Source: Mesorhizobium qingshengii (GTDB lineage Bacteria; Pseudomonadota; Alphaproteobacteria; Rhizobiales; Rhizobiaceae). From it: a DNA stretch of 64,000 nucleotides. Of this stretch, positions 7,066-15,980 are shown piece by piece. Each line of letters opens with the position of its first letter. Positions within the stretch are counted from its first letter, which is position 1. Made by a program: the position numbers and the translations under genes. The notes beneath the pieces were generated by a model. It made no database searches. It saw only the letters and a list, made by a program, of their open reading frames with translations, and was not told the DNA's origin. The stretch is from assembly GCF_027563465.1 (NCBI RefSeq), contig NZ_JAPFQA010000004.1, forward strand, positions 1 to 64,000. The letters run 5' to 3'.

Positions 7066-7520
7066 AGTTCGATGGTGCAAGATGGCACGCCTTAGCGGTC
7101 GGCGTGCTCCTTCGGTGCCTCGCGGATCTGCCTGAGAATCGCCACGGCTGAGGCGAGCTTCGCACGGTCCAGGGCGACAGGCTGCTGGCACCGCCGATAC
7201 ATGGGCGGTCAAAGGCATTGCGCTAAAGCTCATCGCATCGCGGCAGCGACAGGCCGGCTGGCGCGCTCCTGTCTTTTGCCGCCATTGCAGCATGGCTGGC
7301 GCCTCCTGTCCTGCTCAACACCTGGGTCGCTCTCCGGTTTCTTCCGACGGCGGCCCATGCTAAACAAATCGCTAATATATCGTTGCGATTCCCGGAGCTT
7401 GAGGATTTGACACATGCCGCCCGGATTGGCGCCGAGGAAACCGTTCGGAATGCACGGTGGCCGCTTGACGGCATTTTCGCCGCAACCTATTGGAACCGGG
7501 TGGAACGCCGGGAGCAACGA
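7066..7520. other. stretch without a confident gene
   Basis: No frame combines a start, a ribosome-binding site and protein-like composition. A 36-codon minus-strand ORF (7092-7202) ends in LDRAKLASAVAILRQIREAP, which looks helical and may be a remnant or a very small gene, but its ATG lacks a ribosome-binding site and a stop lies just upstream. The right part presumably holds the tRNA-Cys promoter. Confidence 0.4.
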
Positions 7521-7594
7521 GGCCTCGTGGCGGAGTGGTTACGCAGAGGACTGCAAATCCTTGCACCCCGGTTCGATTCCGGGCGAGGCCTCCA
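7521..7594 (+). tRNA. tRNA-Cys (GCA)
   Basis: Acceptor stem GGCCTCG/CGAGGCC, discriminator T, encoded CCA at 7592-7594. The anticodon loop CTGCAAA gives GCA, and the T-arm is GGTTCGATTCC. It decodes UGC and UGU. Confidence 0.97.
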
Positions 7595-7684
7595 ATGCCC
7601 GAGCTCCCGCGCATCCGCGCCGGAGCTTGAAGTTCCGGTCGAAATGAACCGCGCCTCTGGCGCGGCAAGCGGATTGGTTGGGAC

Positions 7685-8353
7685 ATGAACGCTGATTTTT
7701 CCGAACGTCGCGTCAAGATGGTCGATGGTCAGGTTCGCACCACCGATGTGACCAGCGCGCCATTGCTGGAAGCAATGCTTGTCGTGCCGCGAGAGGTCTT
7801 TGTCGGCACCGGCCAGCGCGATCTCGCCTATATCGACGAGGACATCCGCATTGCCGATGGCGCGGGTGGCGCGCGCTACCTCATGGAACCTTCGCCGCTG
7901 GCCAAGCTGATGCAACTGGCTGAGATAAGCCAGACCGATTCGGTACTCGATGTCGGCTGCGGCACCGGCTACGCCGCGGCCATCCTGTCGCGACTGGCCG
8001 GCTCCGTGGTGGCGCTCGAGAGCGATTCGGCGCTGGCCGAGACCGCCAGATCGACACTTTCATCGCTTGGCTGCGGCAATGTGACCGTGGTGCAGGGGGC
8101 CTTGTCGCAAGGTCATGCCGCCAAGGCGCCCTATGACGTCATTTTCATCGGCGGCAGCGTCGAGGACGTGCCGGCACCGCTGCTCGACCAGCTTGCCGAA
8201 GGCGGTCGCCTTGTCGCCGTTGAAGGGCAAGGCAATTCCGGTGTGGCCCGGCTTTTTTTCAAGGCAGGGGGGGTTGTAACCGGAAGACGTGCGTTTAATG
8301 CGGCAATTAAGCCACTACCGGGGTTCGAACGTGCGCGTGCCTTCGAATTCTGA
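7685..8353 (+). CDS. PCMT-like class I SAM methyltransferase
   Basis: A 222-aa protein of the protein-L-isoaspartate O-methyltransferase (PCMT) fold. Residues 1-50 give MVDGQVRTTDV...VPREVFV, the usual PCMT start. DSVLDVGCGTGYAAAILSRL is the SAM-binding motif I, and VVALESD is motif II. YDVIFIGGSVEDVP and LVAVEG fit the later strands. Sequence downstream of motif I is shorter and less canonical than in the true Pcm at 35566-36225. In alphaproteobacteria a gene like this commonly precedes the TolC-type channel, as here, so a role other than isoaspartate repair is possible. Confidence 0.85.
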   Translation: MNADFSERRVKMVDGQVRTTDVTSAPLLEAMLVVPREVFVGTGQRDLAYIDEDIRIADGAGGARYLMEPSPLAKLMQLAEISQTDSVLDVGCGTGYAAAILSRLAGSVVALESDSALAETARSTLSSLGCGNVTVVQGALSQGHAAKAPYDVIFIGGSVEDVPAPLLDQLAEGGRLVAVEGQGNSGVARLFFKAGGVVTGRRAFNAAIKPLPGFERARAFEF

Positions 8354-8536
8354 GTGATTTTGCCTTGCAGGACAGGCTTTGTCATGGTCGCTTGTGTTTG
8401 AACAATCGTTGCTGATCCGCAAACTGGGGGCGCTTTGGGGCTGAGCAGCAGGGAACACCAAACACGCGGCGCCGGTTGCTCACAGGGAGAGGCTGGCGTG
8501 GCGTGGTTCCCATGGAAAACGAATGAGGGATACACC

Positions 8537-9925
8537 GTGCTGTCTGTACGCAAGAGCCTTTTTGCCGCCATCCTCGTTTCCGCGACCGCGCTTTCTCCAT
8601 TCTCGGCTTCGGCGGAAACCATCCTTGGCGCGCTTGCAAAGGCCTATCAGAACAATTCCCAGCTCAATTCCGCCCGCGCAGGCGTCCGTGTCACCGATGA
8701 AAGCGTCGCCATCGCCAAATCGGGCTGGCGGCCGACCGTCACAGGCTCGGCAAGTATCGATTACTCCAGCAGCCACATCAACGGCACGGACAGAAGCGCC
8801 CGTCTGACCACTGGCAACTTTGGCGTCCAGATCAATCAGACGCTGTTCGACGGCTTTCAAACCAGGAACAATGTGGCCGCCGCCGAATCGCAGGTCCGCG
8901 CGTCGGTCGAAAGCCTGCGCAACACCGAAGAGAACATCCTGTTCAGCGCGGCCCAGGCGTATATGAACGTGATTCGCGACCGGCAGGTGGCCGTGTTGAC
9001 CGAGCAGAACCTGCAATTCCTGACTGAAACGGCGCGTGCGGCGCGTTCGCGCTTCGATGTTGGCGAAGGTACGCGTACCGATGTGGCGCAGGCCGACGCT
9101 TCGCGGGCTGCCGCCGTGGCATCGCTGAGCGCCGCCCGGGCGCAGGCGCTGGCAAGTGCCGCCCTCTATCGTCAGATCGTCGGTGACGAGCCGGGCAAGC
9201 TCAAAGCCGCTTCGCCGGTGGCAAAGCTGTTGCCATCGAGCCTCGCCGCCGCCGTCGGGGTAGCCTCGAATGAGCACCCGGCCATCCTTGCCACCCAGCA
9301 TCTGGTCGACGCCGCCGGCTTTTCGGTGAAATCGGCTGAAGGCGCCCTGCTGCCGCAGCTGTCTGCTTCCGCCGGTGTTTCGAGCGCTTATCGCAATACC
9401 GTGCCGGGCTCCGTTTCGACGCAGGATGGCACCACAAATTCGGCCAGCATCGGGGCCACGCTGACCATCCCGATCTATTCGGGCGGCCGCACCTCGGCGA
9501 TCGTGCGCCGGGACAAGGAATCGCTCAGCCAGGCCCGCATCGAAGTCGACGTCAGCCGCGACCAGGTGCGTCAGGCGGTCACAGCCGCCTGGACCGAGTA
9601 TACCGCCGCGCAGCAAAGCCTCGCGGCCAACAGGCAAGTGATCGAGGCCGCGAAGCTGGCACTCAACGGTGTTATCGAAGAACGCAATGTCGGCCAGCGC
9701 ACCACGCTCGATGTCCTCAATGCGCAGGCGACGGTCATCACCGCCGAGATCAACCAGGCCGGCTATGAGCACGACGTGGTGGTGGCGAGCTACGCCATCC
9801 TGCAGGCGACCGGCCGTCTGTCTGTCGACCGTCTTGGCTTGCAGGTGACGAAATACCGGCCCGAAGAGCATTACAACGCGGTCAAGGACAAGTGGATCGG
9901 CCTGCGCACGCCGGATGGCCGCTGA
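8537..9925 (+). CDS. tolC: TolC-family outer-membrane efflux channel
   Basis: The GTG at 8537 is chosen because GAGGGA precedes it by about 6 nt and a clean signal peptide follows (cleavage after SPFSASA). The mature part (about 440 aa) shows the TolC duplication: two halves, each with long helices and short barrel strands (FGVQINQTLFDGFQTRNNVA in the first, IGATLTIPIYSGGRTSAIVR in the second). YRQIVGDEPG and GQRTTLDVLNAQ are family hallmarks. It forms the outer-membrane exit duct for type I secretion and RND or ABC efflux. The partner pump is not in the window. Confidence 0.92.
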   Translation: MLSVRKSLFAAILVSATALSPFSASAETILGALAKAYQNNSQLNSARAGVRVTDESVAIAKSGWRPTVTGSASIDYSSSHINGTDRSARLTTGNFGVQINQTLFDGFQTRNNVAAAESQVRASVESLRNTEENILFSAAQAYMNVIRDRQVAVLTEQNLQFLTETARAARSRFDVGEGTRTDVAQADASRAAAVASLSAARAQALASAALYRQIVGDEPGKLKAASPVAKLLPSSLAAAVGVASNEHPAILATQHLVDAAGFSVKSAEGALLPQLSASAGVSSAYRNTVPGSVSTQDGTTNSASIGATLTIPIYSGGRTSAIVRRDKESLSQARIEVDVSRDQVRQAVTAAWTEYTAAQQSLAANRQVIEAAKLALNGVIEERNVGQRTTLDVLNAQATVITAEINQAGYEHDVVVASYAILQATGRLSVDRLGLQVTKYRPEEHYNAVKDKWIGLRTPDGR

Positions 9926-9956
9926 ACGCGTTCGGCTCGGATTCCGCAGTCTTCCT

Positions 9957-10012
9957 GTTCGAACGTGATCTTTTCGGAAACCGGTTTCCGCTTTCTGGAA
10001 TCATGCTCTAAT
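9957..10012. repeat. dispersed rhizobial palindrome, copy A
   Basis: The element reads GTTCGAACGTGATCTTTTCG ... GGAATCATGCTCTAA. Its arms (GTGATCTTTTCGGAAA / TTTCTGGAATCATG) are imperfect inverted repeats around a central ACCGGTTTCCG. The same unit recurs at 36266-36318 and 39154-39209. It is one of the most common intergenic palindromes I know from Mesorhizobium and Rhizobium genomes. Confidence 0.85.
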
Positions 10013-10145
10013 CTGTTGAAATCCCACAAGTCCCCAGATTGGGGATTCTCGTGCGGCGATCCGTCGGCTACGCTGTCGCCATGATTCGATCCGGCCTTGC
10101 CGGAGCGGAAATCTGCAATGGGTCACAAAGGCGGCGGATGTGACG

Positions 10146-10979
10146 ATGGCAACGGCAAGCAGCGCGCAGCGCGAACCTTCGATGGAAGAGATACTGGCTT
10201 CCATCAGGAGGATCATCGAAGACAGCGATACCGGCCGCAAGCAGCCGGGCGAGGCCGATGAGCCGCGGCAGGATATGGGGTCGAGCGCCGATCCAGCCCC
10301 CGACGTCGAGGCATTCCGTGCCGACCTGCATGCCGCGCCCGAGGTCAGGAAGCCTGTCAAGCTGGCGGAAGTGCAGGCGCTGGTGACGACGGCCGAGCCG
10401 GTGATCGGGCGGATGGAAACATCGGTGCGTCCCGAACCCACCCCGGCAAGGCCATCGATGACACTCGCCGAGGTCAGTGCCCGGGTCGCCGCCGAGCCGG
10501 CCCCACTGGCCGCCGCCGAGGCGCCGGCGGCGCGTGCTGTCGCTAACCCCGATGCCAGCGTTGCCGATTGGCGGCGCGAGATCGCCGCGGTCGGCGAGCA
10601 GGCCCAGATGGGGCAGGACAGGGGCGAGGCGCGCAAGCCGGTTGCCCAGGCGCAGTTGGACAATCCCGGGGACGAGCCGAACGCGAACCGGGCCTTCGAG
10701 CAATCTCGTCCGGGCGGAAGCCCGGCGCGGCCGGTGGTGTCCAGCGACGCGCCGTCAGCTCGTCCGGCCATTGTTTCCGAGCACACGGGCCGGCAGGTTG
10801 CCGCTGCCTTTGGCGAGCTTTCCGATGCGTTTGCCAGCCGCAGCAAGAAGACATTCGACGAGATGGCCGAGGAGATGCTGAGGCCGATGCTGCAGGATTG
10901 GCTGGACAACAATCTGCCGACACTGGTCGAGCGGCTGGTGCGCGAAGAGATCGAGCGCGTGGCGCGCGGAGCGCAGTAA
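10146..10979 (+). CDS. popZ: PopZ / DUF2497 polar organizing protein
   Basis: The 277-aa product has the defining bipartite architecture. The N-terminal helix is EPSMEEILASIRRIIEDS (near residues 10-28). A long low-complexity Pro/Ala/Glu-rich linker follows. A C-terminal oligomerisation region is seen at the end (EMAEEMLRPMLQDWLDNNLP, then LVERLVREEIERVARG). PopZ forms polar condensates that anchor ParB-parS and recruit cell-cycle factors in alphaproteobacteria. Position directly before valS is the conserved context. A GTG two codons upstream (10140) is an alternative start. The linker is longer than in Caulobacter PopZ. Confidence 0.85.
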   Translation: MATASSAQREPSMEEILASIRRIIEDSDTGRKQPGEADEPRQDMGSSADPAPDVEAFRADLHAAPEVRKPVKLAEVQALVTTAEPVIGRMETSVRPEPTPARPSMTLAEVSARVAAEPAPLAAAEAPAARAVANPDASVADWRREIAAVGEQAQMGQDRGEARKPVAQAQLDNPGDEPNANRAFEQSRPGGSPARPVVSSDAPSARPAIVSEHTGRQVAAAFGELSDAFASRSKKTFDEMAEEMLRPMLQDWLDNNLPTLVERLVREEIERVARGAQ

Positions 10980-11000
10980 TCTCCATCCAAATCACCGATG

Positions 11001-11027
11001 AAACGCCGCCCGAGAGGCGGCGTTTCT
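11001..11027 (+). terminator. stem-loop terminator after popZ
   Basis: AAACGCCGCC-CGAGA-GGCGGCGTTT is a strong hairpin 22 nt after the popZ stop, with a short T-rich tail. It separates popZ from valS. Confidence 0.7.
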
Positions 11028-11183
11028 GTTGGCAGGGTCCGCTGGCGCGATAGGCTTTCCTGACCTGATCCGGGCTCTATCTATTTGACGTCGACAGCCC
11101 GGGCTGCCCTTGCGGTTGACTTGGTCAAGACCTTCCGATTTACACCGGACCAGCAAAAATCCCGACAGCGCGGACCATTTCCC

Positions 11184-13967
11184 ATGCTTGAAAAGACCTA
11201 CGACGCAAAAACCGTCGAGCCCAAGATCGCCAAGATCTGGGAGGATGCCGACGCTTTCCGTGCCGGCGCGGGCGCGGAGGAGGGGGCGGAAGCCTTCACC
11301 ATCGTCATCCCGCCGCCGAACGTCACTGGCTCGCTGCATATGGGGCACGCGCTCAACAACACACTGCAGGACATATTGGTGCGTTTCGAGCGCATGCGCG
11401 GCAAGAACGTGCTGTGGCAGCCCGGCATGGACCATGCCGGTATTGCCACGCAGATGGTCGTCGAGCGGCAGTTGATGGAGAAGCAGATCCATCGCCGCGA
11501 CCTGACGCGCGAGCAGTTCATCGAGAAGGTGTGGGAGTGGAAGGCCGAATCCGGTGGCGCCATCTTCAACCAGCTGAAGCGGCTCGGCGCCTCTGCCGAC
11601 TGGTCACGCGAACGCTTCACGATGGACGAGGGCCTGTCCAAGGCGGTGCTCGAGGTGTTCGTCACCCTCTACAAGGAAGGGCTGATCTACAAGGACAAGC
11701 GCCTTGTGAACTGGGATCCGAAGCTGTTGACCGCGATCTCCGATCTCGAGGTCGAGCAGCAGGAGGTCAACGGCAATCTCTGGCACTTGCGTTATCCCAT
11801 AGAGGGCGCGGTCTTCGATCCGGAAAACCCCAAGACTTTCATCACGGTGGCGACGACGCGCCCGGAGACGATGCTGGGCGACACGGCCGTGGCCGTGCAT
11901 CCGGACGACGAGCGGTTCCGGCATCTGGTCGGCAAGAACATCGTGCTGCCGATCGTCGGCCGCAAGATACCGGTGGTGGCGGATGAATATTCCGATCCCG
12001 AGAAGGGCTCCGGCGCGGTCAAGATCACGCCGGCACACGACTTCAACGACTTCGAGGTCGGCAAGCGCCACAAGCTGCCGGCGATCAACATCCTCACCAT
12101 CGAGGCCGCGATCAATCTGAGGGACAACGAGGATTTTCTCGCCGGGCTCGAGGTGACACCGGAGCGTCAGGCCGTCTGGGATGAACTCGATGGCCTCGAT
12201 CGTTTCGTCGCGCGCAAGAAGATCGTCGAGCTGATGGAAGCCGGCGGGTTCCTCGAAAAGGTCGAGCCACACCGCCACGCCGTGCCGCATGGCGACCGCG
12301 GCGGCGTGCCGATCGAACCCTTCCTCACCGAACAGTGGTATGCGAACGCGGCGGAACTCGCCAAGCCGGCGATCGCCTCGGTGCGCGAGGGCCGTACCAA
12401 TTTCGTGCCGAAGAACTGGGAAAAGACCTATTTCGACTGGATGGAGAACATCCAGCCCTGGTGCATCTCGCGCCAGCTGTGGTGGGGCCACCAGATACCG
12501 GCCTGGTACGGGCCGGACGGGCGTGTCTTCGTCGAGAAGACCGAGGAAGAGGCGCTGGGCGCGGCGATCGAATATTATCTGGCGCTGGAAGGCCCTTGGA
12601 AGGCCTGGGTCGAGGACAAGCTGGAGAACTTCAAGCCGGGCGAGATCCTGACCCGCGACGAGGACGTGCTCGACACCTGGTTCTCGTCGGCGCTGTGGCC
12701 GTTCTCGACGCTCGGCTGGCCGGACGAGACGCCGGAGCTGAAGACCTACTACCAGACCGACGTGCTGGTGACCGGCTTCGACATCATCTTCTTCTGGGTT
12801 GCCCGCATGATGATGATGGGCCTGCATTTCATGGACGAAGAGCCGTTCCACACCGTCTATGTCCACGCGCTGGTGCGTGACAAGAACGGGCAGAAGATGT
12901 CGAAGTCGAAAGGCAACGTCATCGACCCGCTCGATCTCATCGACGAATATGGCGCCGACGCCTTGCGCTTCACCTTGACGGTGATGGCGGCGCAAGGCCG
13001 CGACGTGAAGCTCGACCCGGCACGCATCGCCGGTTATCGCAATTTCGGCACCAAGCTGTGGAACGCGACGCGTTTCGCCGAGATGAACGAAGTCGCGCGC
13101 AATGACGATTTCTGGCTGAACGATGCCAAGCTGGCGGTCAACCGCTGGATCCTCACCGAACTGACGCGCTCCGCGCGGGAGATAACGGACGGCATCACCT
13201 CATATCGCTTCAACGAGGCTGCGGGTGCCGCCTACCGCTTCGTCTGGAACCTGTTCTGCGACTGGTACCTGGAACTGCTGAAGCCGGTGTTCATGGGCAC
13301 GGACGAGGCGGCCAAGGCCGAAAGCCGCGCCTGCGTCGCCTTCGTGCTCGACGAGATCTACAAGCTGCTCCACCCGATGATGCCGTTCATGACCGAGGAA
13401 TTGTGGGCGCAGACAGCCGGCGAGGGCAAGGAACGGGCCTCGCTGCTGTGTCATGCGGCGTGGCCGTCGCCGGATTTCGAAGACGCGGATGCTGCCGCCG
13501 ACATCAACTGGCTGGTCGACCTCGTCTCCGGTATCCGCTCGGTGCGCTCCGAGATGAACGTGCCGCCGGCGGCCATTGCGCCGCTCGTGGTGGTTGGCGC
13601 CAACGACGTAACGCGCCAAAGGCTCGCTCGTGAGGATTCGGCGATCAAGCGGCTGGCACGGGTCGGCGACATCTCGCTGGCCGAAACTGCCCCAAAGGGT
13701 TCGGCACAGATCGTTCTCAACGAGGCGACGATCTGCCTGCCGCTTGGCAGCCTGATCGATCTCGCCGCCGAGGCTGCGCGGCTACAGAAGGAACTGGCCA
13801 AGCTGACCGAGGAAATCGCCCGCCTGCACAAGAAGCTGTCCAACGACAGGTTCGTCGCCAGCGCGCCGGCCGAGATCGTGGAGGCCGAGCGCGAAAAGCT
13901 CGCCGAATACCGCGATGCGCAGGACAAGCTTTCGGTGGCGCTGACCAGGGTTCGCGACGCTGGTTGA
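11184..13967 (+). CDS. valS: valyl-tRNA synthetase
   Basis: A 927-aa class Ia aminoacyl-tRNA synthetase. The start MLEKTYDAKTVEPKIAKIWE is the usual ValS N-terminus; an upstream in-frame extension is rejected. The HIGH motif is HMGH (residues 52-55, within PPPNVTGSLHMGHALN) and KMSKS is at 571-575. The editing domain lies between them (TTRPETMLGDTAVAVHPDDE). CISRQLWWGHQIPAWYG is the ValS-specific segment. The C-terminal 65 residues form the tRNA-binding coiled coil (ARLQKELAKLTEEIARLHKK). It charges tRNA-Val in the cytoplasm. Confidence 0.97.
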   Translation: MLEKTYDAKTVEPKIAKIWEDADAFRAGAGAEEGAEAFTIVIPPPNVTGSLHMGHALNNTLQDILVRFERMRGKNVLWQPGMDHAGIATQMVVERQLMEKQIHRRDLTREQFIEKVWEWKAESGGAIFNQLKRLGASADWSRERFTMDEGLSKAVLEVFVTLYKEGLIYKDKRLVNWDPKLLTAISDLEVEQQEVNGNLWHLRYPIEGAVFDPENPKTFITVATTRPETMLGDTAVAVHPDDERFRHLVGKNIVLPIVGRKIPVVADEYSDPEKGSGAVKITPAHDFNDFEVGKRHKLPAINILTIEAAINLRDNEDFLAGLEVTPERQAVWDELDGLDRFVARKKIVELMEAGGFLEKVEPHRHAVPHGDRGGVPIEPFLTEQWYANAAELAKPAIASVREGRTNFVPKNWEKTYFDWMENIQPWCISRQLWWGHQIPAWYGPDGRVFVEKTEEEALGAAIEYYLALEGPWKAWVEDKLENFKPGEILTRDEDVLDTWFSSALWPFSTLGWPDETPELKTYYQTDVLVTGFDIIFFWVARMMMMGLHFMDEEPFHTVYVHALVRDKNGQKMSKSKGNVIDPLDLIDEYGADALRFTLTVMAAQGRDVKLDPARIAGYRNFGTKLWNATRFAEMNEVARNDDFWLNDAKLAVNRWILTELTRSAREITDGITSYRFNEAAGAAYRFVWNLFCDWYLELLKPVFMGTDEAAKAESRACVAFVLDEIYKLLHPMMPFMTEELWAQTAGEGKERASLLCHAAWPSPDFEDADAAADINWLVDLVSGIRSVRSEMNVPPAAIAPLVVVGANDVTRQRLAREDSAIKRLARVGDISLAETAPKGSAQIVLNEATICLPLGSLIDLAAEAARLQKELAKLTEEIARLHKKLSNDRFVASAPAEIVEAEREKLAEYRDAQDKLSVALTRVRDAG

Positions 13968-14046
13968 AGGGCAGATTCGCGATGTTTCGACTTGCCCCAA
14001 AAGAGGGTCTTCTTGCCTCGAAGATGGGCATTCCGTTGCGTTAATG

Positions 14047-14092
14047 TTGACGTAAACGGAAGTTTTCGCCCCATTGTTGCCATAATGTAACA
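14047..14092 (+). promoter_or_regulatory. putative double operator upstream of fadL-like gene 1
   Basis: Two elements in series are both duplicated before the second fadL-like gene. The 16-mer TTGACGTAAACGGAAG (14047-14062) is followed 3-4 nt later by the inverted repeat CCCATTGTT-N10-AACAATGGG. The first resembles a TTGACGT-N2-ACGTCAA palindrome (complete at 43567-43582), a MerR/LiuR-like half-site pattern. The regulators are not known. Confidence 0.5.
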
Positions 14093-14327
14093 ATGGGGCC
14101 CAGCGCCTCGCAAAATGCTGTTTTTGGCACCTTTTCCAGCGGGATTTTTCATTTTTTTTTCGGCCGATACATCGCAAATGGCTGTTTTTTAGCCCCGCGA
14201 CGCTGGCTGGCATTTTGTCGAAAATGCGTTCGCCAGGCCTGTACGTGTACGCCTCATGAATTCGTTGTTGCAGCGTTAACCTGAATTGGTTCTAGCTTGA
14301 GCCACTAGTTATTCGGGGAGGATATTT

Positions 14328-15602
14328 ATGAACAATTTGCGTCTGAGAGCGCTGCTGGGGGCAGGGTGCTTTTCATTGGCTTTGGTCGCATCGGCGCACG
14401 CTGGCGGCTTGGAACGCGGCGGTTACAACATTGATCTGCTGTTCGATCCGGCTCCTGTCGTGGGGGAACTTTCAGGCACCTATGTGATGCCTGACCGGAA
14501 ATTGAAGAATGTTGTCGATACGCAAACGGGAAATGGTTCGCCCGGTGGCGGCAACCTCAACGGCCGGCCAAACTCGGCTGACGAGACCGAAGGCTATTTC
14601 GTCCCGCGTATCGGGTTCAAGGCAAGCATCGGCCAGCAAATCGATTGCATGGCCGACTACTCACAACCCTGGGGGGCTCACACCAAGCCGGGATCGAATT
14701 GGGCTGGAGCAAACAGCAACATCGAAACCAAGATCAATAGTGACAATTATGCCGCGACATGTTCGTATAAATTTGACGCCGGCAAAGGGCAACTTCGTTT
14801 CATCGGCGGCGTTTTCTATCAGGAAGTCGATGGTTTCAAAGAAAGACTGGTTCAAGATACCAGTATCTTTCCTTTCCCAATCAACACGCTGAGCGGTGTT
14901 GGCCGGCTCGATCTCGCCGGTCATGGCGTTGGTTGGCGTATCGGTACCGCCTATGAGATTCCCGAGATCGCGTTCAGGGCAAGTCTGGTTTACAACAGCG
15001 CGGTCGATCTCGGCGACATCACCGGCACGCTGGACCTGAGCCAGGTTCCTGGTCAGCCTTCGACACCCATCCCGGTATTCGGCAACCAGTCGATGCCGCA
15101 ATCGGTTGAACTCAAGCTGCAGTCGGGTATCGCGCCAGGCTGGCTTGCCTTCGGCTCGGTCAAGTGGGTCGATTGGAGCCAACTCGGGATTGTCAGCTTC
15201 TGCTCTACAGCGATCAAAGCGGCTGGGTTGTCATGTGCATATGGCGGCCCCGGCTTTGCCACCTCGCTGGATCTCCTCTATCGAGACGGCTGGACAGTTT
15301 CCGGCGGTATCGGCCACAAGTTCAATGAACAGTGGAGCGGTGGGGCGACCCTTACCTGGGATCGCGGCACGACGACTGGGTTGAGCTCTTTGACCGATAC
15401 CTGGACTGTTGCTGCTGGTGCGTCGTACACGCCGACCAAGAATGTTGAGGTTCGGTTCGGCGGCGCGGTTGGCATTCTGACCAGTGGTTCTGTCGGCGCG
15501 GAAAACGATCCGCAGGGGCATCCACACGGCACCGACGCCTCCTATACATTCGGCAATGACCTTGTGACTGCCCTTTCGGCCTCCGTGAAGGTTAAGTGGT
15601 AA
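14328..15602 (+). CDS. FadL/OmpP1/TodX-family outer-membrane transporter, paralogue 1
   Basis: The 424-aa product begins with a signal peptide (cleavage after VASAHA, residue 25) and GGLERGGYNIDLLFDPAP. This is the rhizobial variant of the FadL N-terminus that plugs the 14-strand barrel. Strand-like repeats (LRFIGGVFYQEVDGF, WRIGTAYEIPEIAFRASLVY, ELKLQSGIAPGWLAFGSVKW, TVAAGASYTPTKNVEVRFGG) match the Toluene_X family. The last strand ends VKVKW rather than Phe. It probably admits long-chain fatty acids or other hydrophobic compounds. GGGGAGG stands 7 nt before the ATG. A close tandem paralogue follows at 15981; the two share about half of their residues by eye. Confidence 0.85.
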   Translation: MNNLRLRALLGAGCFSLALVASAHAGGLERGGYNIDLLFDPAPVVGELSGTYVMPDRKLKNVVDTQTGNGSPGGGNLNGRPNSADETEGYFVPRIGFKASIGQQIDCMADYSQPWGAHTKPGSNWAGANSNIETKINSDNYAATCSYKFDAGKGQLRFIGGVFYQEVDGFKERLVQDTSIFPFPINTLSGVGRLDLAGHGVGWRIGTAYEIPEIAFRASLVYNSAVDLGDITGTLDLSQVPGQPSTPIPVFGNQSMPQSVELKLQSGIAPGWLAFGSVKWVDWSQLGIVSFCSTAIKAAGLSCAYGGPGFATSLDLLYRDGWTVSGGIGHKFNEQWSGGATLTWDRGTTTGLSSLTDTWTVAAGASYTPTKNVEVRFGGAVGILTSGSVGAENDPQGHPHGTDASYTFGNDLVTALSASVKVKW

Positions 15603-15620
15603 GCTATTGGACTTAACCAC

Positions 15621-15655
15621 AGAAGCCGGGCAATGCCCGGCTTCTGTCTTTTTTG
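15621..15655 (+). terminator. Rho-independent terminator after fadL-like gene 1
   Basis: AGAAGCCGGGC-AAT-GCCCGGCTTCT followed by GTCTTTTTT. The same GCCGGGCAATGCCCGGC core recurs after paralogue 2, so the whole transcription unit was duplicated. Confidence 0.9.
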
Positions 15656-15712
15656 GGCCATCCAGCCGGCTCTCGAAAAACCGCCTGGAGCCCGCATTCA
15701 GTTGCGCTACTG

Positions 15713-15760
15713 TTGACGTAAACGGAAGTTTTCGTCCTGTTGTTGCCATAATGCAACAAT
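15713..15760 (+). promoter_or_regulatory. putative double operator upstream of fadL-like gene 2
   Basis: TTGACGTAAACGGAAG (15713-15728) is identical to the copy at 14047, followed by TTGTTGCCATAATGCAACAA, an almost perfect inverted repeat. Around it the sequence has diverged, so retention of these two blocks suggests function. Confidence 0.5.
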
Positions 15761-15980
15761 GGCCAAATGACCGCCAGAGGCGTCGTCCCCGGACCGTTTT
15801 GGGCCGTTTTTCCTGAATTTTTTGAGGACGCACCGCGCACGGACCGGTTTTTTTGCCGACCGGCCCTGGGTCAAGAATGCGGTCGGAAAATATGTACACG
15901 TACGCCTCTTGAAATCGTTGTTGCGTCACCCATGCGAATTGGTTCTTGCTAGGTTGTGTTTCGAATTCGGGGAGGGACTC

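Noticed and set aside
7092..7202. 36-codon minus-strand ORF ending in REAPKEHADR
   Set aside because: Reads helical, but lacks a ribosome site and follows a stop within two codons; kept only as a possible remnant.
11604..12995. 463-codon open frame antisense to valS
   Set aside because: Same strand-bias artefact; no domain pattern.
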